Assembly (NCBI RefSeq): GCF_027942865.1
Contig: NC_134507.1
Span: 32,594,447 to 32,658,446 of the forward strand
Direction: 5' to 3'
Source: Odontesthes bonariensis
Lineage: Eukaryota > Chordata > Actinopteri > Atheriniformes > Atherinopsidae
Length of the DNA stretch: 64,000 bases
The translations under genes and the position numbers were made by a program. Every line of letters starts with the position of its first letter. Within the stretch, counting starts at the first letter, position 1. The notes below the pieces were generated by a model, which worked only from the letters and a program-made list of their open reading frames with translations, had not been told where the DNA came from and did no database searches. Below are positions 12,201-23,552 of the stretch, piece after piece.

Positions 12201-12843
12201 GTTTTCCTCGCTTTATTATCTCCCGGGCTGCAACAAAACTTGCAGCAGTAGTAGCCTAGAGTTTGTAGATGCAATCCACTTCTTCAAACTGTTTTTTCGG
12301 CCCTCAAATTTCTCCACCAGTACTGCAATTGCACCTTTCCTCTCAGTTCCAACTGGGTGATCGGCAGCAAATTTAGCATGATTTAGCTGGAAATGTCGCT
12401 CCAAGTTGCTCTTCTTCTTATTTGACAACTTCTCATTGCAAATCAAACATGCAGGCAATCCTTCAGCATTGGCAATGAAAGCAAAGAGTTCAGTCCATTC
12501 TTCCTTAAACCCTCTGTTCTCATCAGCAATCTTTCTCTTTTTGCCTTTTGAATCCATGGCTCATCACTCACTCACACACCCGTTTACAACTCGCCTGTGC
12601 TGTTTCTCCGGCTGACGCAATTTTGCTATTTGGCGCCATTCTGAAATTCGTTTTTTTAAATATATTTAAAGTTACATACATTTTTACAGCATAAGAATAT
12701 TTGTGTCATGTTTACCCCCTAAGAAACCATATTGAAAAAAATAAAAAATAAAAAAATATCTTTTTCCATTTTTTTCACATTTTTGCAAAAGCTCCAGGGA
12801 GCCACTAGGGCGGTGCTAAAGAGCCGCAGGTTGCCGACCCCTG
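9246..12843 (-). mobile_element. hAT DNA transposon with perfect 8-bp target duplication
   Basis: The ends are CAGGGGTAGGCAACC and GGTTGCCGACCCCTG (inverted, one mismatch). The flanking 8 bp are CTTTAAAC on both sides (9238-9245 and 12844-12851), which is diagnostic of hAT insertion. The 3.6 kb interior holds a full-length but frameshifted minus-strand transposase. The intact target duplication and ends indicate a fairly young insertion. Confidence 0.92.
10608..12557 (-). pseudogene. hAT transposase with BED finger, frameshifted
   Basis: It reads in three consecutive pieces on the minus strand: 12557-12216, 12180-11410 and 11378-10608. The first has a BED-type zinc finger (CLICNEKLSNKKKSNLERHF, then QLNH). 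The middle has the hAT catalytic-domain layout (ACDESCDVTDIEQTALLCRY; VATDGAPRMRGSQKGV). The last ends with the hATC dimerisation region (ALSMFGSTYMCEQIFSNMNY). It resembles the GTF2IRD2/EPM2AIP1 class of hAT-derived proteins. A frameshift near 12245 and another near 11430 separate the pieces. Translation probably begins at MDSKGKKRKIAD. Confidence 0.85.
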
Positions 12844-13950
12844 CTTTAAACGATCCCAGACACACAACCTCAGCAAGATTTCAATAAGCCGGCCAGATGG
12901 CCAAATAAGATGGAGCTTTATCCTTTTAGCTGTGTGTGAAACATACTTCTGGGCTCTTTTCTTCCTCTTTTCTAACCTTTTGGGGCAGTTTTTGACCATC
13001 CTGTCACATTTTCCACTAAAGCTGCAGTTTTCTTGACTTCTTTCTGTAGTTTTGCTGAAATCTTTTGCGATTTAAAAAGTTTGATGATCAATGTCAAATT
13101 TAGAATGGTTCTTTCCAGATTTATCTGAGTATCATTTGGCTTTTTGATAGAAGTGTGCAGCGATGTGTTTAACGTACACAATATGCCATATTTCATGATT
13201 AGATCTTAAAATAGGACTTAATTATGGTCAATATAAATCCTTTAATGACATGAAGAGTTTAAGTTGTGTGAAGAGGAGTCATAGCATTATTATAAAGACT
13301 TGTGGGTGATCCAGGAAAGTATCACAGGAGCAGTAGAAATCCAGTTCTCCTCAGTATCAGTGTCTGATTTCTCAGATTTACACTCAGAAGCCCATTAAAA
13401 GACAGTCTGACTGTCCTCTTCAGACGTGTCTCATGAAAGCTTCATTATTCACTTTCCTTTACATATCCAATATTTTCTTTTATCCACAAATCAACAAGGA
13501 CTGAGCACATGATAAAAAGGTTCTGGAAATGAGAACAGGTTTAGAAACGGAGAGAATCTGAACCTCAGTCTTTGGGATGATATTGGGACCCTTTCCTCAA
13601 ACAGGATCATTGTCTTAATGTAGTAAAATGATTTAAGTTGATGGTGTTCCACTGACTCAGATGAGATTTATGGGATATTGCACACAGTGGGTGTCGGTCT
13701 ACAGAGTATATTATTACATTTTTTTCTGAATGTGATCAAAAAGCTACAAATATTTTGAACTGTGACCTTAGTGGGTCTTTAAAGAAGCATTTTACAGTTC
13801 ACAGGGATTTAAATAAAAAGCACAGTAATGAGTTTAATGGAATGTGACTGGATGGTTAAAAACTGTGCAGAAAGGTTATCAAGAGAAGAAGAAAAGTGGG
13901 TGTGGTTTAACACGCTGCACGCCACAGCTGGATCTTATCGTATGTGCTGA
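12844..13950. other. Non-coding stretch upstream of zinc-finger gene
   Basis: No coding region, RNA gene or element end is recognised here. It lies 5' of the first visible exon of the zinc-finger gene and would contain its upstream intron or promoter, but no particular site can be named. Confidence 0.4.
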
Positions 13951-13983
13951 TTGTTACAGACAGAGACCATCAGTCAGACCAGA

Positions 13984-14265
13984 ATGGAGCAGCAGAACCA
14001 GGAGCCGAAACAGGAGCAGAACCAGGAACAGAACCAGGAGCTGAAGCAGGAACAGAACCAGGAGGTGAAGCAGGAGCTGAAGCAGGAGCAGAACCAGGAG
14101 CTGAAGCAGGAACAGAACCAGGAGCTGAACCAGGAGCAGTACCAGGAGCTGAACCAGGAGCTGAACCAGGAGCAGAACCAGGAGCTGAAGCAGGAGCTGA
14201 AGCAGGAGCAGAACCCCTCCACCAGGAACAGTGCCGGCTCATCCTCTGGGTCCACCGGGCCACAG
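13984..14265 (+). CDS. Zinc-finger gene, Gln/Glu-rich upstream exon
   Basis: ATG at 13984 opens a frame of imperfect repeats of QEQNQELK for about 75 residues, ending NPSTRNSAGSSSGSTGPQ before a GT donor at 14266 (CACAG|GTCAGT). The exon ends in phase 0 and matches the acceptor at 18776/18777, where the finger exon also starts in phase 0. The stretch is strongly charged and polar and likely disordered or coiled; no KRAB or BTB domain is seen. An acceptor-like site at about 13958 suggests more upstream exons, so the first ATG may not be the true start. The repeat can also be read in other frames, which are shadows. Confidence 0.65.
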
Positions 14266-14493
14266 GTCAGTGTGGAGGACGTTTTTATTTTATTTCTTAT
14301 TTATTTGGTTAGGACACTGCACATTAATCAACATATCAGCAAAGCATCTATGTAAATATGCCGGAGTTAGCACAGTTGCTAAATTTTATATGTTGTCCTC
14401 AGGCAGGTATCATAAAAATATACAGACAATACACCATGACAAAAAACTAAAGAACAAACAAACAGAACATATTTTCAAAGATTCACATCAAAG

Positions 14494-14907
14494 TTAAAGG
14501 GATAGTTAGCCTCTTTTGACATATGCGTTCAAAAGAGTAATACATTTGCATCACAAAATCGTTGTCCAGGAAAAAGTCAGACCCACACATCGCTTGGCGC
14601 TATTTTTGCCTCCCTTGATATCAATGCGTCCAGCCACCTAGCGATAGCTGCACCTGTTACGGTGTTTACTGCTCGAAAGCAGGGGACTGCAAATGTATCA
14701 CTCTTTTGAACGCATATTGTTTTGAGAAGCAAGACGCTTTATTTTTGTGTCCCCAGCCAACTAGCCGGACTACCTTCGTCAACTCCAAAACGAGGCTGGA
14801 ACTCTGCTCACAGGACGCAGCAGGGGGTAAGTCAATGTTCATAAATGATGTTGCTAATATGGGATGTCATACAGCTTCATGTCAAAAGAGGCAAACTATC
14901 CCTTTAA
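14494..14907. mobile_element. TTAA-flanked MITE
   Basis: The inverted ends are TTAAAGGGATAGTTAGCCTC and its near reverse complement, with CTCTTTTGACAT continuing the match. The TTAA at each end is the target duplication expected of piggyBac or Kolobok elements. 414 bp, no coding frame. It lies inside the intronic LINE. Confidence 0.8.
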
Positions 14908-14954
14908 TATTAGTATCAAAGATTACCCTAAGGTACTTCAAGTGTTCAACCACA

Positions 14955-15831
14955 TCAAGTGTCTCTGCATCCACCATGACTGATGGTTGCTGTCCCTCTG
15001 TTGGCTGCCGGGAGTAAAACATACAGACTGTTTATTTTTTTATTCAAATGTAAACACTTTTGGAGCCAATAGAACATTGGCACCATGGCTCCTGAGAGAA
15101 TTGCAGCAGCTTCTTGAATTGAATTGGCATGACGGTATAATACAGTGTCGTCAGCATATGGTTGCATCTTTATATTTCTACATACATGTGGTAACTGGTA
15201 AGTTATTGACATTTAGGCTGAATAAAACAGGACCCAATATTGAGCCCTGTGGTAATCCAGCAGAAGAAGTGAGGTATGAAGATGACGAATCACCAATTTG
15301 AACTGCCTGTTTACTGTGCGAGAGGTATGATTTCATCCAGCAGAGGGCACTATTTGAAAAGTTGAAATGAGTTGATTTAGCAATAAGCACATCATGATTA
15401 ATGGTGTCAAAAGCACGCTTTAAATGAAGAAATACAGCAGCTACAAAGCCACCCTGATCCAACAAGCTCTTTAAGTTTTCTAGGAAATAACAGGTAGCTG
15501 TCTCTGCTGAATGGAATTTCCTAAATCCAAACTGCATTGGATGAAGAGTGGCATGGCCATTATTTCAGTGTTCAGTCAGTTCTGTGGTAACCCATTTCTC
15601 CGCTACTTTGGAAATTCTAGGAAAAATACTTATGGGTCGATAGATTTTGTCAGCTTTAAAGACGGGGGAGACCCAAGCAATCTTCCATGTCAATGGTACC
15701 GTTCCTTGTTTTATGGATAGATTTACAAAATGTGCAACTGGGTCAGTAAGAGCCTGTTTATTGGTCTTTAAAAGGTCACTAGTAAGACCAAATGAATCTC
15801 TGGCCTTTTTAGAGATGAAATATGTGAGCAT
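14955..15831 (-). pseudogene. LINE reverse transcriptase remnant
   Basis: Three pieces in different frames cover the RT fingers/palm: PRISKVAEKWVTTEL (15565-15831), then FGFRKFHSAETAT to GLPQGSILGPVLFS (15178-15537), then YADDTVLY (14955-15212). The catalytic YADD is retained but the frame is broken at least twice. Confidence 0.75.
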
Positions 15832-16048
15832 TTAAAGGGCTTCGCAAGTTCCTCAACTGAGCCAATGAAAAATCTATTGATAACTCACAGTTTTCCCCAG
15901 ATTGTCAGTTAGCTCATCATTTACTTGGAGCTGTAGATCACTAAAATGGGGAGATAACTCATTTAGATTGTTCCATATTAGCTTTTAATTACCATTTGCC
16001 CCATTTATGGCCTCGATATAGAATCTGCTTTCACCTTACGGGTCATCC

Positions 16049-17074
16049 TTAAAGGGACACTATGTAATTTCTTCCCCCATCTAGTGGTGCAATTTTATTT
16101 TGCAAAGTTGAATGAATTTGCTCTCTAGCGCCTCACGTTTTCAAATGTGCGCTGCAACTTCTTGAACTACGGCAAGCGGAATGTGTCAAGATTCAAGAAG
16201 CTATAGCTTCAGACTCAAGGTCCATACAAACAAAAAGAAATCAAGACACACAGTACAAAGGATTATATAACACACATACAACAACACTATGAATACAGAT
16301 GACAGATAACATGTCAGATAACATAACATCTCCTTTGGTGTGCAAGCAATGCAATTAGTCATATTCCGGGAGTTACCGGAAGTGACGTTGACGCAGCGTT
16401 AGCATTAGCCTGTGTTAGCAATAGGAGCATTAGCAGCGGTAAATAAACTCCCGGTAAACTTACAAACTTTCTAATGCCTCGTTTTGTGAGCTAAGAGCCT
16501 ATGTGTACTACGGCAGAAGTTTGGTAACAATCAATGCATTATTAGTGGGATCATTTACGAGATAAAATCTATTTAGCATTTTTTTTTTTTTTAAACTTTA
16601 TTAGTAAATCAACAAAATAACAGTTTACAAATGTGAGCATAACGCCAAAAAGAAGATATCCAGGGGGAGCATAGGAATAATAATAAAAAGAAGAAGATGA
16701 TGCACTTACAAAAAGAAAGCTAATGAACACAAAGACATATATGCCAAGGAATAAAATCTATTTAGCATTAGCGGCTGTAATAAGCCATTTGGCGGAAATG
16801 ACGTCATTTCTGCTTGTAGGCCTGGTGGGGAAATCGCGATTCGAAGTGCTTTATGTCCCTCTCGGCACTTCGTCATTTTTCATAGAGCGGAAGGACATGG
16901 CAGCCTCCATAGAGCTTACCTGCTCTATGTAGATACAGACAAGTTATTCTTCACTCAGGAGGATAAGTGAGATTTTTGACAGAGATCATTTTACATCAAT
17001 GAGAACTAACTTATGAATGAATATGTTGATTTGAGCTAATAAATGACTTAATTTATTACATAGTGTCCCTTTAA
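16049..17074. mobile_element. TTAA-flanked non-autonomous DNA transposon
   Basis: The ends TTAAAGGGACACTATGTAA and TTACATAGTGTCCCTTTAA are perfect inverted repeats including the TTAA target. No transposase. It lies inside the LINE between endonuclease and RT, and is itself interrupted by a small retro-insertion at 16581-16750. piggyBac or Kolobok type; the ends do not decide which. Confidence 0.85.
16562..16769 (-). mobile_element. Short retro-insertion with 19-bp target duplication
   Basis: ATAAAATCTATTTAGCATT occurs at 16562-16580 and again at 16751-16769. Between them is 170 bp beginning with a T run, which is a poly(A) tail on the minus strand. This is the signature of LINE-mediated insertion of a short transcript or truncated LINE/SINE tail. 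The source is not recognised. Confidence 0.85.
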
Positions 17075-17174
17075 GACTTTATCTCTATTTTTCATTTACT
17101 TTATAATTTCATTGTTCAACCAGGACAGATTATTTCTATGTTGCTTGGATTTACCTTTTTTTTTGTGAAGTGCG

Positions 17175-17820
17175 TTATAATATCATTGACTTTTTTAATA
17201 AAGTTATCTGAGCTAGCCTCAATGTCATTATTTTCCAGAATATTAGACCTTCTAGATTTTGGATTTCCTCATTCAGGAATTGTTGCTGGCTTTTGTGTAT
17301 GAAGTAGAACTGGTGACCTCTGGTGGATGCCATTAAATGCTTCCTCTTAATTTTCCATGAGCACAAGATAAAATTGTGATCTGACAGGCCAGATAATAGA
17401 TTAAACGTCTTAGAGATTCTTTCAGGATCATTAGTAAATATTAGATCAATTGTTGTATTTGACGTATTAGTTATTCTTGTCTGTCCTTTCAGGATTTGTG
17501 TCAAATTGTACTCATACATCAGCTGTTTAATTTTTTTCCTGACTTGATGTCCCAGTTGATATTAAAATCACCGAGTAGGATGATTTCCTTTTTCGAGTTG
17601 CAGTGATTTAAGATTGTCTGAAGATGATCATAAAACACATCCTTTGCTGAGGTGGATCCACTCGCAGTAAAATACATTGCAGAGCAGAGTGATGCATTTA
17701 GACCAATACACTCGGTGTTAACGTCTTTAGGCCACCTTATTAGTTCACGTTGAAACTTCTCTCTGACATAGATTAATACTCCCCACCTCGCCCTGCTTCT
17801 CTAGCCTTTCTAAATACATT
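17175..17820 (-). pseudogene. LINE apurinic-type endonuclease remnant
   Basis: Reads LLGDFNINWDI, KGQTRITNTSNTTIDLIFTN and GLSDHNFILCSWK, which are the C-terminal catalytic blocks (GDFN, IDxIF, SDH) of an APE-type LINE endonuclease. It is separated from the RT by a TTAA-type DNA transposon at 16049-17074. Confidence 0.7.
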
Positions 17821-18776
17821 ATATCCTGGAATGCTGGTAGCTGCTGTAGATGATGATGAATGTGTCAACCAACTTTCACATATTCCAAGTATATCAATAT
17901 TAGAGTCACTTAATAAATGTTCCATTTGCTCAGTTTGTGTTTTTCCTGGTTAAAAACAGCAAAGTGTTTCCTGGTTTCATCTCCTCTCTCTGAGCTGCAG
18001 ATCCAGATTTGCTTAGACTCAACATGTGCTGCAGGCTGAATGATCTGCTGGAATAAAATCAGTGGGCAGATTGTTGTGGTGGGATGTTTTCTGGCTCCCA
18101 GTCTGCAGATTTGAGAGGTTCAGGAGCTAATCTTCATTATTTGTGTTTAAAGTCTCTGGGTTACATGAATTGAACCTGGTGGTGGTAATATTCTGGGTCT
18201 TTAATGGTTAGATGACAGGTTTGTAGAGTTGTTTTAACAAAGAGAAACAAAGGTTGAGTTAAAACGGACTGTGTTTCCCTGATGGCTGTTGATCTGAATG
18301 GCTGCAGACCTCTGAGTTGTAAGCTGGAACAGAAGGTTAGTGTAAAGAATGTCATGTATTACCACCACCGTTATTTGTATTCCTTTAAACCAGTGGTCAT
18401 CAACCTTTTTCAGCCCAACCTCTACATGGTGTTTAAGTGAACAACTTGGACAAGACTCTGGTTCCTTCCATCATTTAGAAATATTGTAGCTCAAGTTCCT
18501 TTTCAGAGTTTCATCATGACAAAAAGAATTAGTAAAAGAGCAAAAAGCAAGAGTTTACTGCTTAAAAAGCTGAACGTGTGCAGAACACATCAGAGCACAG
18601 TGCTGATAGCTGAGGGCACTTATAAACGCACCCTCAGCTTTCACGTTTGATTTGTGATATTGAGACCTGTGTGGCTCGGCCTGTCCAGGTCCAGTTAGAA
18701 TATGTTGGTTAGCTTAGAGAAATCTTTTGTGTGAACTTCAAAAGGATCTAAGTCTTCTTCCTCTCTGTAATTGCAG

Positions 18777-20315
18777 AAATATAGAGCCCAAGAGGGATCC
18801 AGATGGCACTGCTGTAAGGACTGTGGGAAAGTTATCAAACGATCTCGTCTGAGGTATCATCAGGGGCTTCATACTGGAGAGAAGCCATACAGCTGTGACC
18901 AGTGTGGGGCAGCTTTCACTGAATTAGGTAGTCTAAAGACGCACCAACGTATTCACACAGGAGTGAAACCTTTCATCTGTGGTCAGTGTGGGGCAGCTTT
19001 CAATCAATTATCTAATCTAAAGAAACATCAACGTATTCACACAGGAGAGAAACCTTTCAGCTGTGGTCAGTGTGGGGCAGCTTTCACTACATTATCTCAT
19101 CTAAAGAGACACCAACGTATTCACTCAGGAGAGAAGCCATACAGCTGTGGTCAGTGTGGGGCAGCTTTCACTGAATTAGGTAGTCTAAAGACGCACCAAC
19201 GTATTCACACAGGAGTGAAACCTTTCATCTGTGGTCAGTGTGGGGCAGCTTTCAATCAATTATCTAATCTAAAGAAACATCAACGTATTCACACAGGAGA
19301 GAAACCTTTCAGCTGTGGTCAGTGTGGGGCAGCTTTCACTACATTATCTCATCTAAAGAGACACCAACGTATTCACTCAGGAGAGAAGCCATACAGCTGT
19401 GGTCAGTGTGGGGCAGCTTTCACTGAATTAGGTAGTCTAAAGACGCACCAACGTATTCACACAGGAGTGAAACCTTTCATCTGTGGTCAGTGTGGGGCAG
19501 CTTTCAATCAATTATCTAATCTAAAGAAACACCAACGTATTCACACAGGAGAGAAACCTTTCAGCTGTGGTCAGTGTGGGGCAACTTTCACTGCATTAAG
19601 TAGTCTAAAGACACACCAACGTATTCACACAGGAGATAAACCTTTCAGCTGTGGTCAGTGTGGGGCAGCTTTCACTACATTATCTCATCTAAAGAGACAC
19701 CAACGTATTCACTCAGGAGAGAAGCCATACAGCTGTGGTCAGTGTGGGGCAGCTTTCACTGAATTAGGTAGTCTAAAGACGCACCAACGTATTCACACAG
19801 GAGAGAAACCTTTCATCTGTGGTCAGTGTGGGGCAGCTTTCAATCAATTATCTAATCTAAAGACACACCAATATATTCACTCAGGAGATAAACCTTTCAT
19901 CTGTGGTCAGTGTGGGGCAGCTTTCACTGCATTATCTCATCTAAAGACACACCAACGTATTCACACAGGAGAGAAACCTTTCAGCTGTGATCAGTGTGGG
20001 GCTGCTTTCACTGCATTATCTCATCTAAAGACACACCAACGTATTCACTCAGGAGAGAAGCCTTACAGCTGTGGTCAGTGTGGGGCAGCTTTCACTCAAT
20101 TATCTCATCGAAAGAGACACCAACGTATTCACACAGGAGAGAAACCTTTCATCTGTGGTCAGTGTGGAGCAGCTTTCACTGTATTATCTCATCTAAAGAC
20201 ACACCAACGTATTCACACAGGAGAGAAGCCTTACAGCTGTGGTCAGTGTGGCGCAGCTTTCACTGAATTATCTAACCTAAAGAAACACCAACGTAGTCAC
20301 ACTGCAGAGAAATGA
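18777..20315 (+). CDS. C2H2 zinc-finger protein, 18 tandem fingers
   Basis: The exon follows a polypyrimidine tract and an AG acceptor (TTGCAG|AAATAT) and runs to TGA at 20313. It encodes 18 C2H2 fingers of 28 residues. The first (WHCCKDCGKVIKRSRLRYHQ) is divergent; the other 17 read like YSCGQCGAAFTELGSLKTHQ with TGEKP-type linkers, some altered to TGVKP, SGEKP or TGDKP. Helix contact residues (-1, 2, 3, 6) repeat as E-G-S-T, Q-S-N-K and T-S-H-R. It is predicted to be a nuclear sequence-specific DNA-binding protein. No stop or frameshift interrupts it, so this is the one large intact host-type gene here. No orthologue can be named, since such arrays turn over quickly in fish. Confidence 0.9.
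   Translation, partial: KYRAQEGSRWHCCKDCGKVIKRSRLRYHQGLHTGEKPYSCDQCGAAFTELGSLKTHQRIHTGVKPFICGQCGAAFNQLSNLKKHQRIHTGEKPFSCGQCGAAFTTLSHLKRHQRIHSGEKPYSCGQCGAAFTELGSLKTHQRIHTGVKPFICGQCGAAFNQLSNLKKHQRIHTGEKPFSCGQCGAAFTTLSHLKRHQRIHSGEKPYSCGQCGAAFTELGSLKTHQRIHTGVKPFICGQCGAAFNQLSNLKKHQRIHTGEKPFSCGQCGATFTALSSLKTHQRIHTGDKPFSCGQCGAAFTTLSHLKRHQRIHSGEKPYSCGQCGAAFTELGSLKTHQRIHTGEKPFICGQCGAAFNQLSNLKTHQYIHSGDKPFICGQCGAAFTALSHLKTHQRIHTGEKPFSCDQCGAAFTALSHLKTHQRIHSGEKPYSCGQCGAAFTQLSHRKRHQRIHTGEKPFICGQCGAAFTVLSHLKTHQRIHTGEKPYSCGQCGAAFTELSNLKKHQRSHTAEK
18888..20312 (+). repeat. 84-bp finger repeats with 252-bp higher-order unit
   Basis: Fingers 2-4, 5-7 and 8-9 repeat the same order (ELGS, NQLSN, TTLSH helices) at a 252-bp period (18888-19139, 19140-19391, 19392 onwards), nearly identical in DNA. 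Later fingers reuse these helices in other orders with A-S-S-T, A-S-H-T and Q-S-H-R variants. This is recent expansion by unequal exchange. Confidence 0.9.
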
Positions 20316-20791
20316 TTGGCTTAAATCAACAATAATTTTCACGGCAGATAAGCAAACATTCACCTGAGAGCAGCAACAGGAACTACCAATCAGAAGCCTT
20401 GCCTATGTTCAGATTAAAAATCTTCTTTGTGGATTACCACCTTCTCTTGTCAGGACTTCAGTTCTGAATGTTGTGTGGGGAGCACATGTTTGAAGAACCA
20501 TTGAAAGTGCTTTATAATTTGTTGGGATTGCTTTAACTGGGGACGGATCTCCCGACGTTCAAGACAAACATGGCATCAATTGTGAGTTAATGGACAGAAC
20601 AAAATGCAGTCTGTTTGAAACTAGAAACATGTTTATTCTGTTATACTGAACATATTTGTTTTGTTTAAAGTTAAGATCCACAAAGTAGCTTTGCACCAGC
20701 TTTGTTTATTTATGTAAACATCTGAAGAAGCAATATTTCATTTCACTTTGATGTGAAGTCGAGCTTTACACTCGTCTGTATTTCATTGTTC

Positions 20792-20797
20792 ATTAAA
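20792..20797 (+). promoter_or_regulatory. Candidate poly(A) signal of zinc-finger gene
   Basis: ATTAAA about 480 bp after the stop codon is the first good variant poly(A) signal I noticed downstream. Position and consensus only. Confidence 0.3.
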
Positions 20798-23469
20798 GGT
20801 CAGATGTTAACTTTTCTCATGCTTTTCTTGTTCTTGCTACACAGATATTTTTGAAGAAAATGTGTGTTTGGTTACGAGGGAAAGTTGACCCTTATCATCT
20901 TCCCCAAAGACCCAGAAATCTTTAACGCAGTCTGAAAAAGGTTTGGAGTTGTTCCCTGTACTTCCCAGACAGCTGTATGATGCTCATGACTGAAGCTGAA
21001 AGTTAAGGCTGTTCCAACACTAAAAGGGCACGAGGCTCAACTTCAAGCTGTGAAACTCTTTCAAATGTCTGTTGTGTTGGAATCAGATGTGTGAACGGAT
21101 TTTAGTCCAAACGTAATGGCTGCACTGAGGGAAAAGGCAGCTAAGCAGGCTAACGGTACTTTGAATTGAACCGTTTAACAGGAAAAAACTGAACTGATCT
21201 GTTTGTTGCTTCTACAACTGCTCAGTTACTCACACAATCAGGTACTGAGCAGATTTACCAAACAGACATTCTGCTGTAATCTCAGATGCTCTCAGTCGCG
21301 CTGCTCACATTGTTTTAGTCCACAACTCTTCTTCTTCTTCTTCTTCTGCCCCGACGGCTACACAACTTACCCAGAACACCTGGTGGCAGAGTGTGCACAC
21401 GACACCCTTATACTTTATTGGATTGTATCTACAAACTCAAACGCTGATGATTTAAACCTGCTTCAGGCTGTTTTTGTTCCCTTTAGTTGTAAGCTGACTG
21501 TGTTTGGCGTACCCTGAGCATTTCAGTGGAAAATGTTCAGCACAGACTTGGAGTTGTATTGTGTTCTTGTGGTAACTACGTCCCCACAGCTATTATGTCC
21601 TTAAGAGTTTCTTTGAAAGCGCTTTGTGCCGCTCACAGTGGGAGAATCTCACTGACAAATCCCACTTTGTCCTAAAGATGTGATCACGGTGACTTTTGTG
21701 TGTTAGCGACTGGCGCTACGGTCCTGGCTGAACAGGAAGTAGCCACCAGAAATGCAAGACAGTCGCTATAGCGACTGAATGTTACGCAGGACTGTCTTCC
21801 TGTATGCAGATGGTCATCAGTGAAGTCACCTCCCCCGAATGAACCCCGTCATGTTGTGTATATGTGGCAAAACATGGCGAGCCAGCTGGGGGGGCTGTTA
21901 GCGGGACAGAGACAGTCCCTCAGTCAGAGACCAACCTCAGAAGTTAAACCCAGTTTGTAACTGAGCTGACTCACAGTGGAAGTCACACGTTAGATCTGGT
22001 TCTCAGTGAGTGTTTCCTGTTGAGATCCAGCCGTGTCTGATCAGTGCTGCAGTTTCTTGTTTTGCATTATTCTCTCCTCTTACTCAGACTACACCTGAAA
22101 CTAATCAAAATCAGGAAGCAGCATGAAGAATTGTCACATCAGCCAATTCAAATAAGTAATAACAAGTGCTTCACAAAGGCAAATGACTGAAGGGACGTAA
22201 AAATGAGGAAAATACCCTCAGTCCCCAGAAGTCTTTCTGGGGTTCCTGCTCCCAAAGCACACTGAGCGCTACTTCTGTGCTTCAGTGTTTTTCAGTAGTT
22301 TGTGTTCACTTTTTCCACCTCCGTAATGATCTGTAAAACTGAAGGTTGTTGAAGAACACAGTGCTGGATCCAAACAATAGTGTAATGTTCCAATTTGACC
22401 TCCTGGTGGCAGTGTCGTCTCACTGGGGATTTCTAATTGATTATTTTAAAAGCAGGAATCAATGTCAGATATTCATAATCTGAAGGGGATGAACTCCTGT
22501 GCTTCTGCAGAATACCTGAGTTTCCTCCAGTGCGACCATGAAGTTAGTGTTTTTCACCATATATATTTATATTCACACTAACTTATAGATTTAATCTGCT
22601 GTAACTCGTGGTTAAATGGAGGTTTTCCTCTTTCTTTAACTGCAGAATTCCACCGTAATATAATTCTAGTTAAAAAAATAAAATAATAAACTCATATGTC
22701 AGCTTTAGTTATTTATAAATGTAGATTGATGATACAAATTGGATGGAAGCTTTTGGCTCCGGATGAAATGTTTTGGGTTCAGGTGGAACCGAACCAGGTC
22801 AGCACCATTATTCCAGAATTCTTTGCATCTTCTTCAGATTTTCTCTGTGAAAACAGAGACTTCTGAAACATGTTTCTGAGCTGGTGTGGATGCTGCTGGA
22901 AGGACTTCTGCTGGTCACTCTGGTAGTTTTTCACATCTGTTATGATGTGTAACCGTAGCAACGGGAAAGTTGTTCACCTGTTGGTGCAGCTAACTGAGCT
23001 TCACAAAAGCCCAAGAAATGGCTGGAAAAATACCCCAAATCTGGAGTGCTGAAGAGGAGACGTCTACGAATGCAGAGCAGGAACAACATGGAGGAAAAGG
23101 AGGAGGAAGTTTAAAGCATTTCTTACCTCGATCATCAGGGGAAATGTGAGGTCACTGGTGGATAAGACAACTACATGGATCAACTACACACTGAAAGGTT
23201 GAATCCTAAACTTTCTCTTTTCATTTTCTTTTCATAGGGACTGAGTTCAAGCCTTTTCCAGATTCCACTCAATTTTATCAGTCTTCAAAGTTTGAAACCA
23301 ACAAGTTTGAGACTTTATTGGGATACAGATTATGAGACAGAACACCAAGCAGCTGAACAAACCAGAGACAGTTGATGAGCAAAGCTGCTTCACAGGAAAC
23401 ATGTTGGAAGACTAAAAGATAGTGTCTGTGGCCATCAGTCTCAGGTAAAAAGTGCCAAGAAAGCAGCAC

Positions 23470-23552
23470 AAAGCAGCAGAGGCATCGCTCAGAGGGTCAA
23501 TAAACTGCTTTGGGACTCGAAGATCATATGTTCAAGTCCTGTGAGAGCTGCT
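23470..23552 (+). repeat. Possible tRNA-derived SINE head or tRNA relic
   Basis: The stretch has a B-box-like GTTCAAGTCC preceded by a GGGACTCGAAGATCATAT block that could stand for anticodon/variable arms, and an A-box-like GCTCAGAGGG further upstream. It does not fold into a convincing cloverleaf by eye. Confidence 0.25.

Larger units (their letters stand above)
14280..17940 (-). mobile_element. Decayed LINE (CR1/L2/Rex1-like) in zinc-finger intron
   Basis: Minus-strand remains of a non-LTR retrotransposon. The endonuclease part reads at about 17820-17175 (LLGDFNINWD; TTIDLIFTNDPERI; GLSDHNF). The reverse transcriptase reads at 15831-14955 (PISIFPRISKVAEKW; FGFRKFHSAETAT; AFDTINHDVL; AGLPQGSILGPVLFS; YADDTVLY). 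Several frame breaks and two nested DNA transposons interrupt it. The motif set points to the Jockey/CR1 side of LINEs, but the exact clade is unsure. Confidence 0.75.

Noticed and set aside
13944-14312. Gly/Ala/Pro-rich and Cys/Ser-rich frames over the Gln/Glu repeat
   Set aside because: Shadows of the same minisatellite; only the QEQNQELK frame leads in phase to the zinc-finger exon.
18386-18420. hAT-like end CAGTGGTCATCAACC
   Set aside because: No matching right end or 8-bp duplication was found; too short to call.
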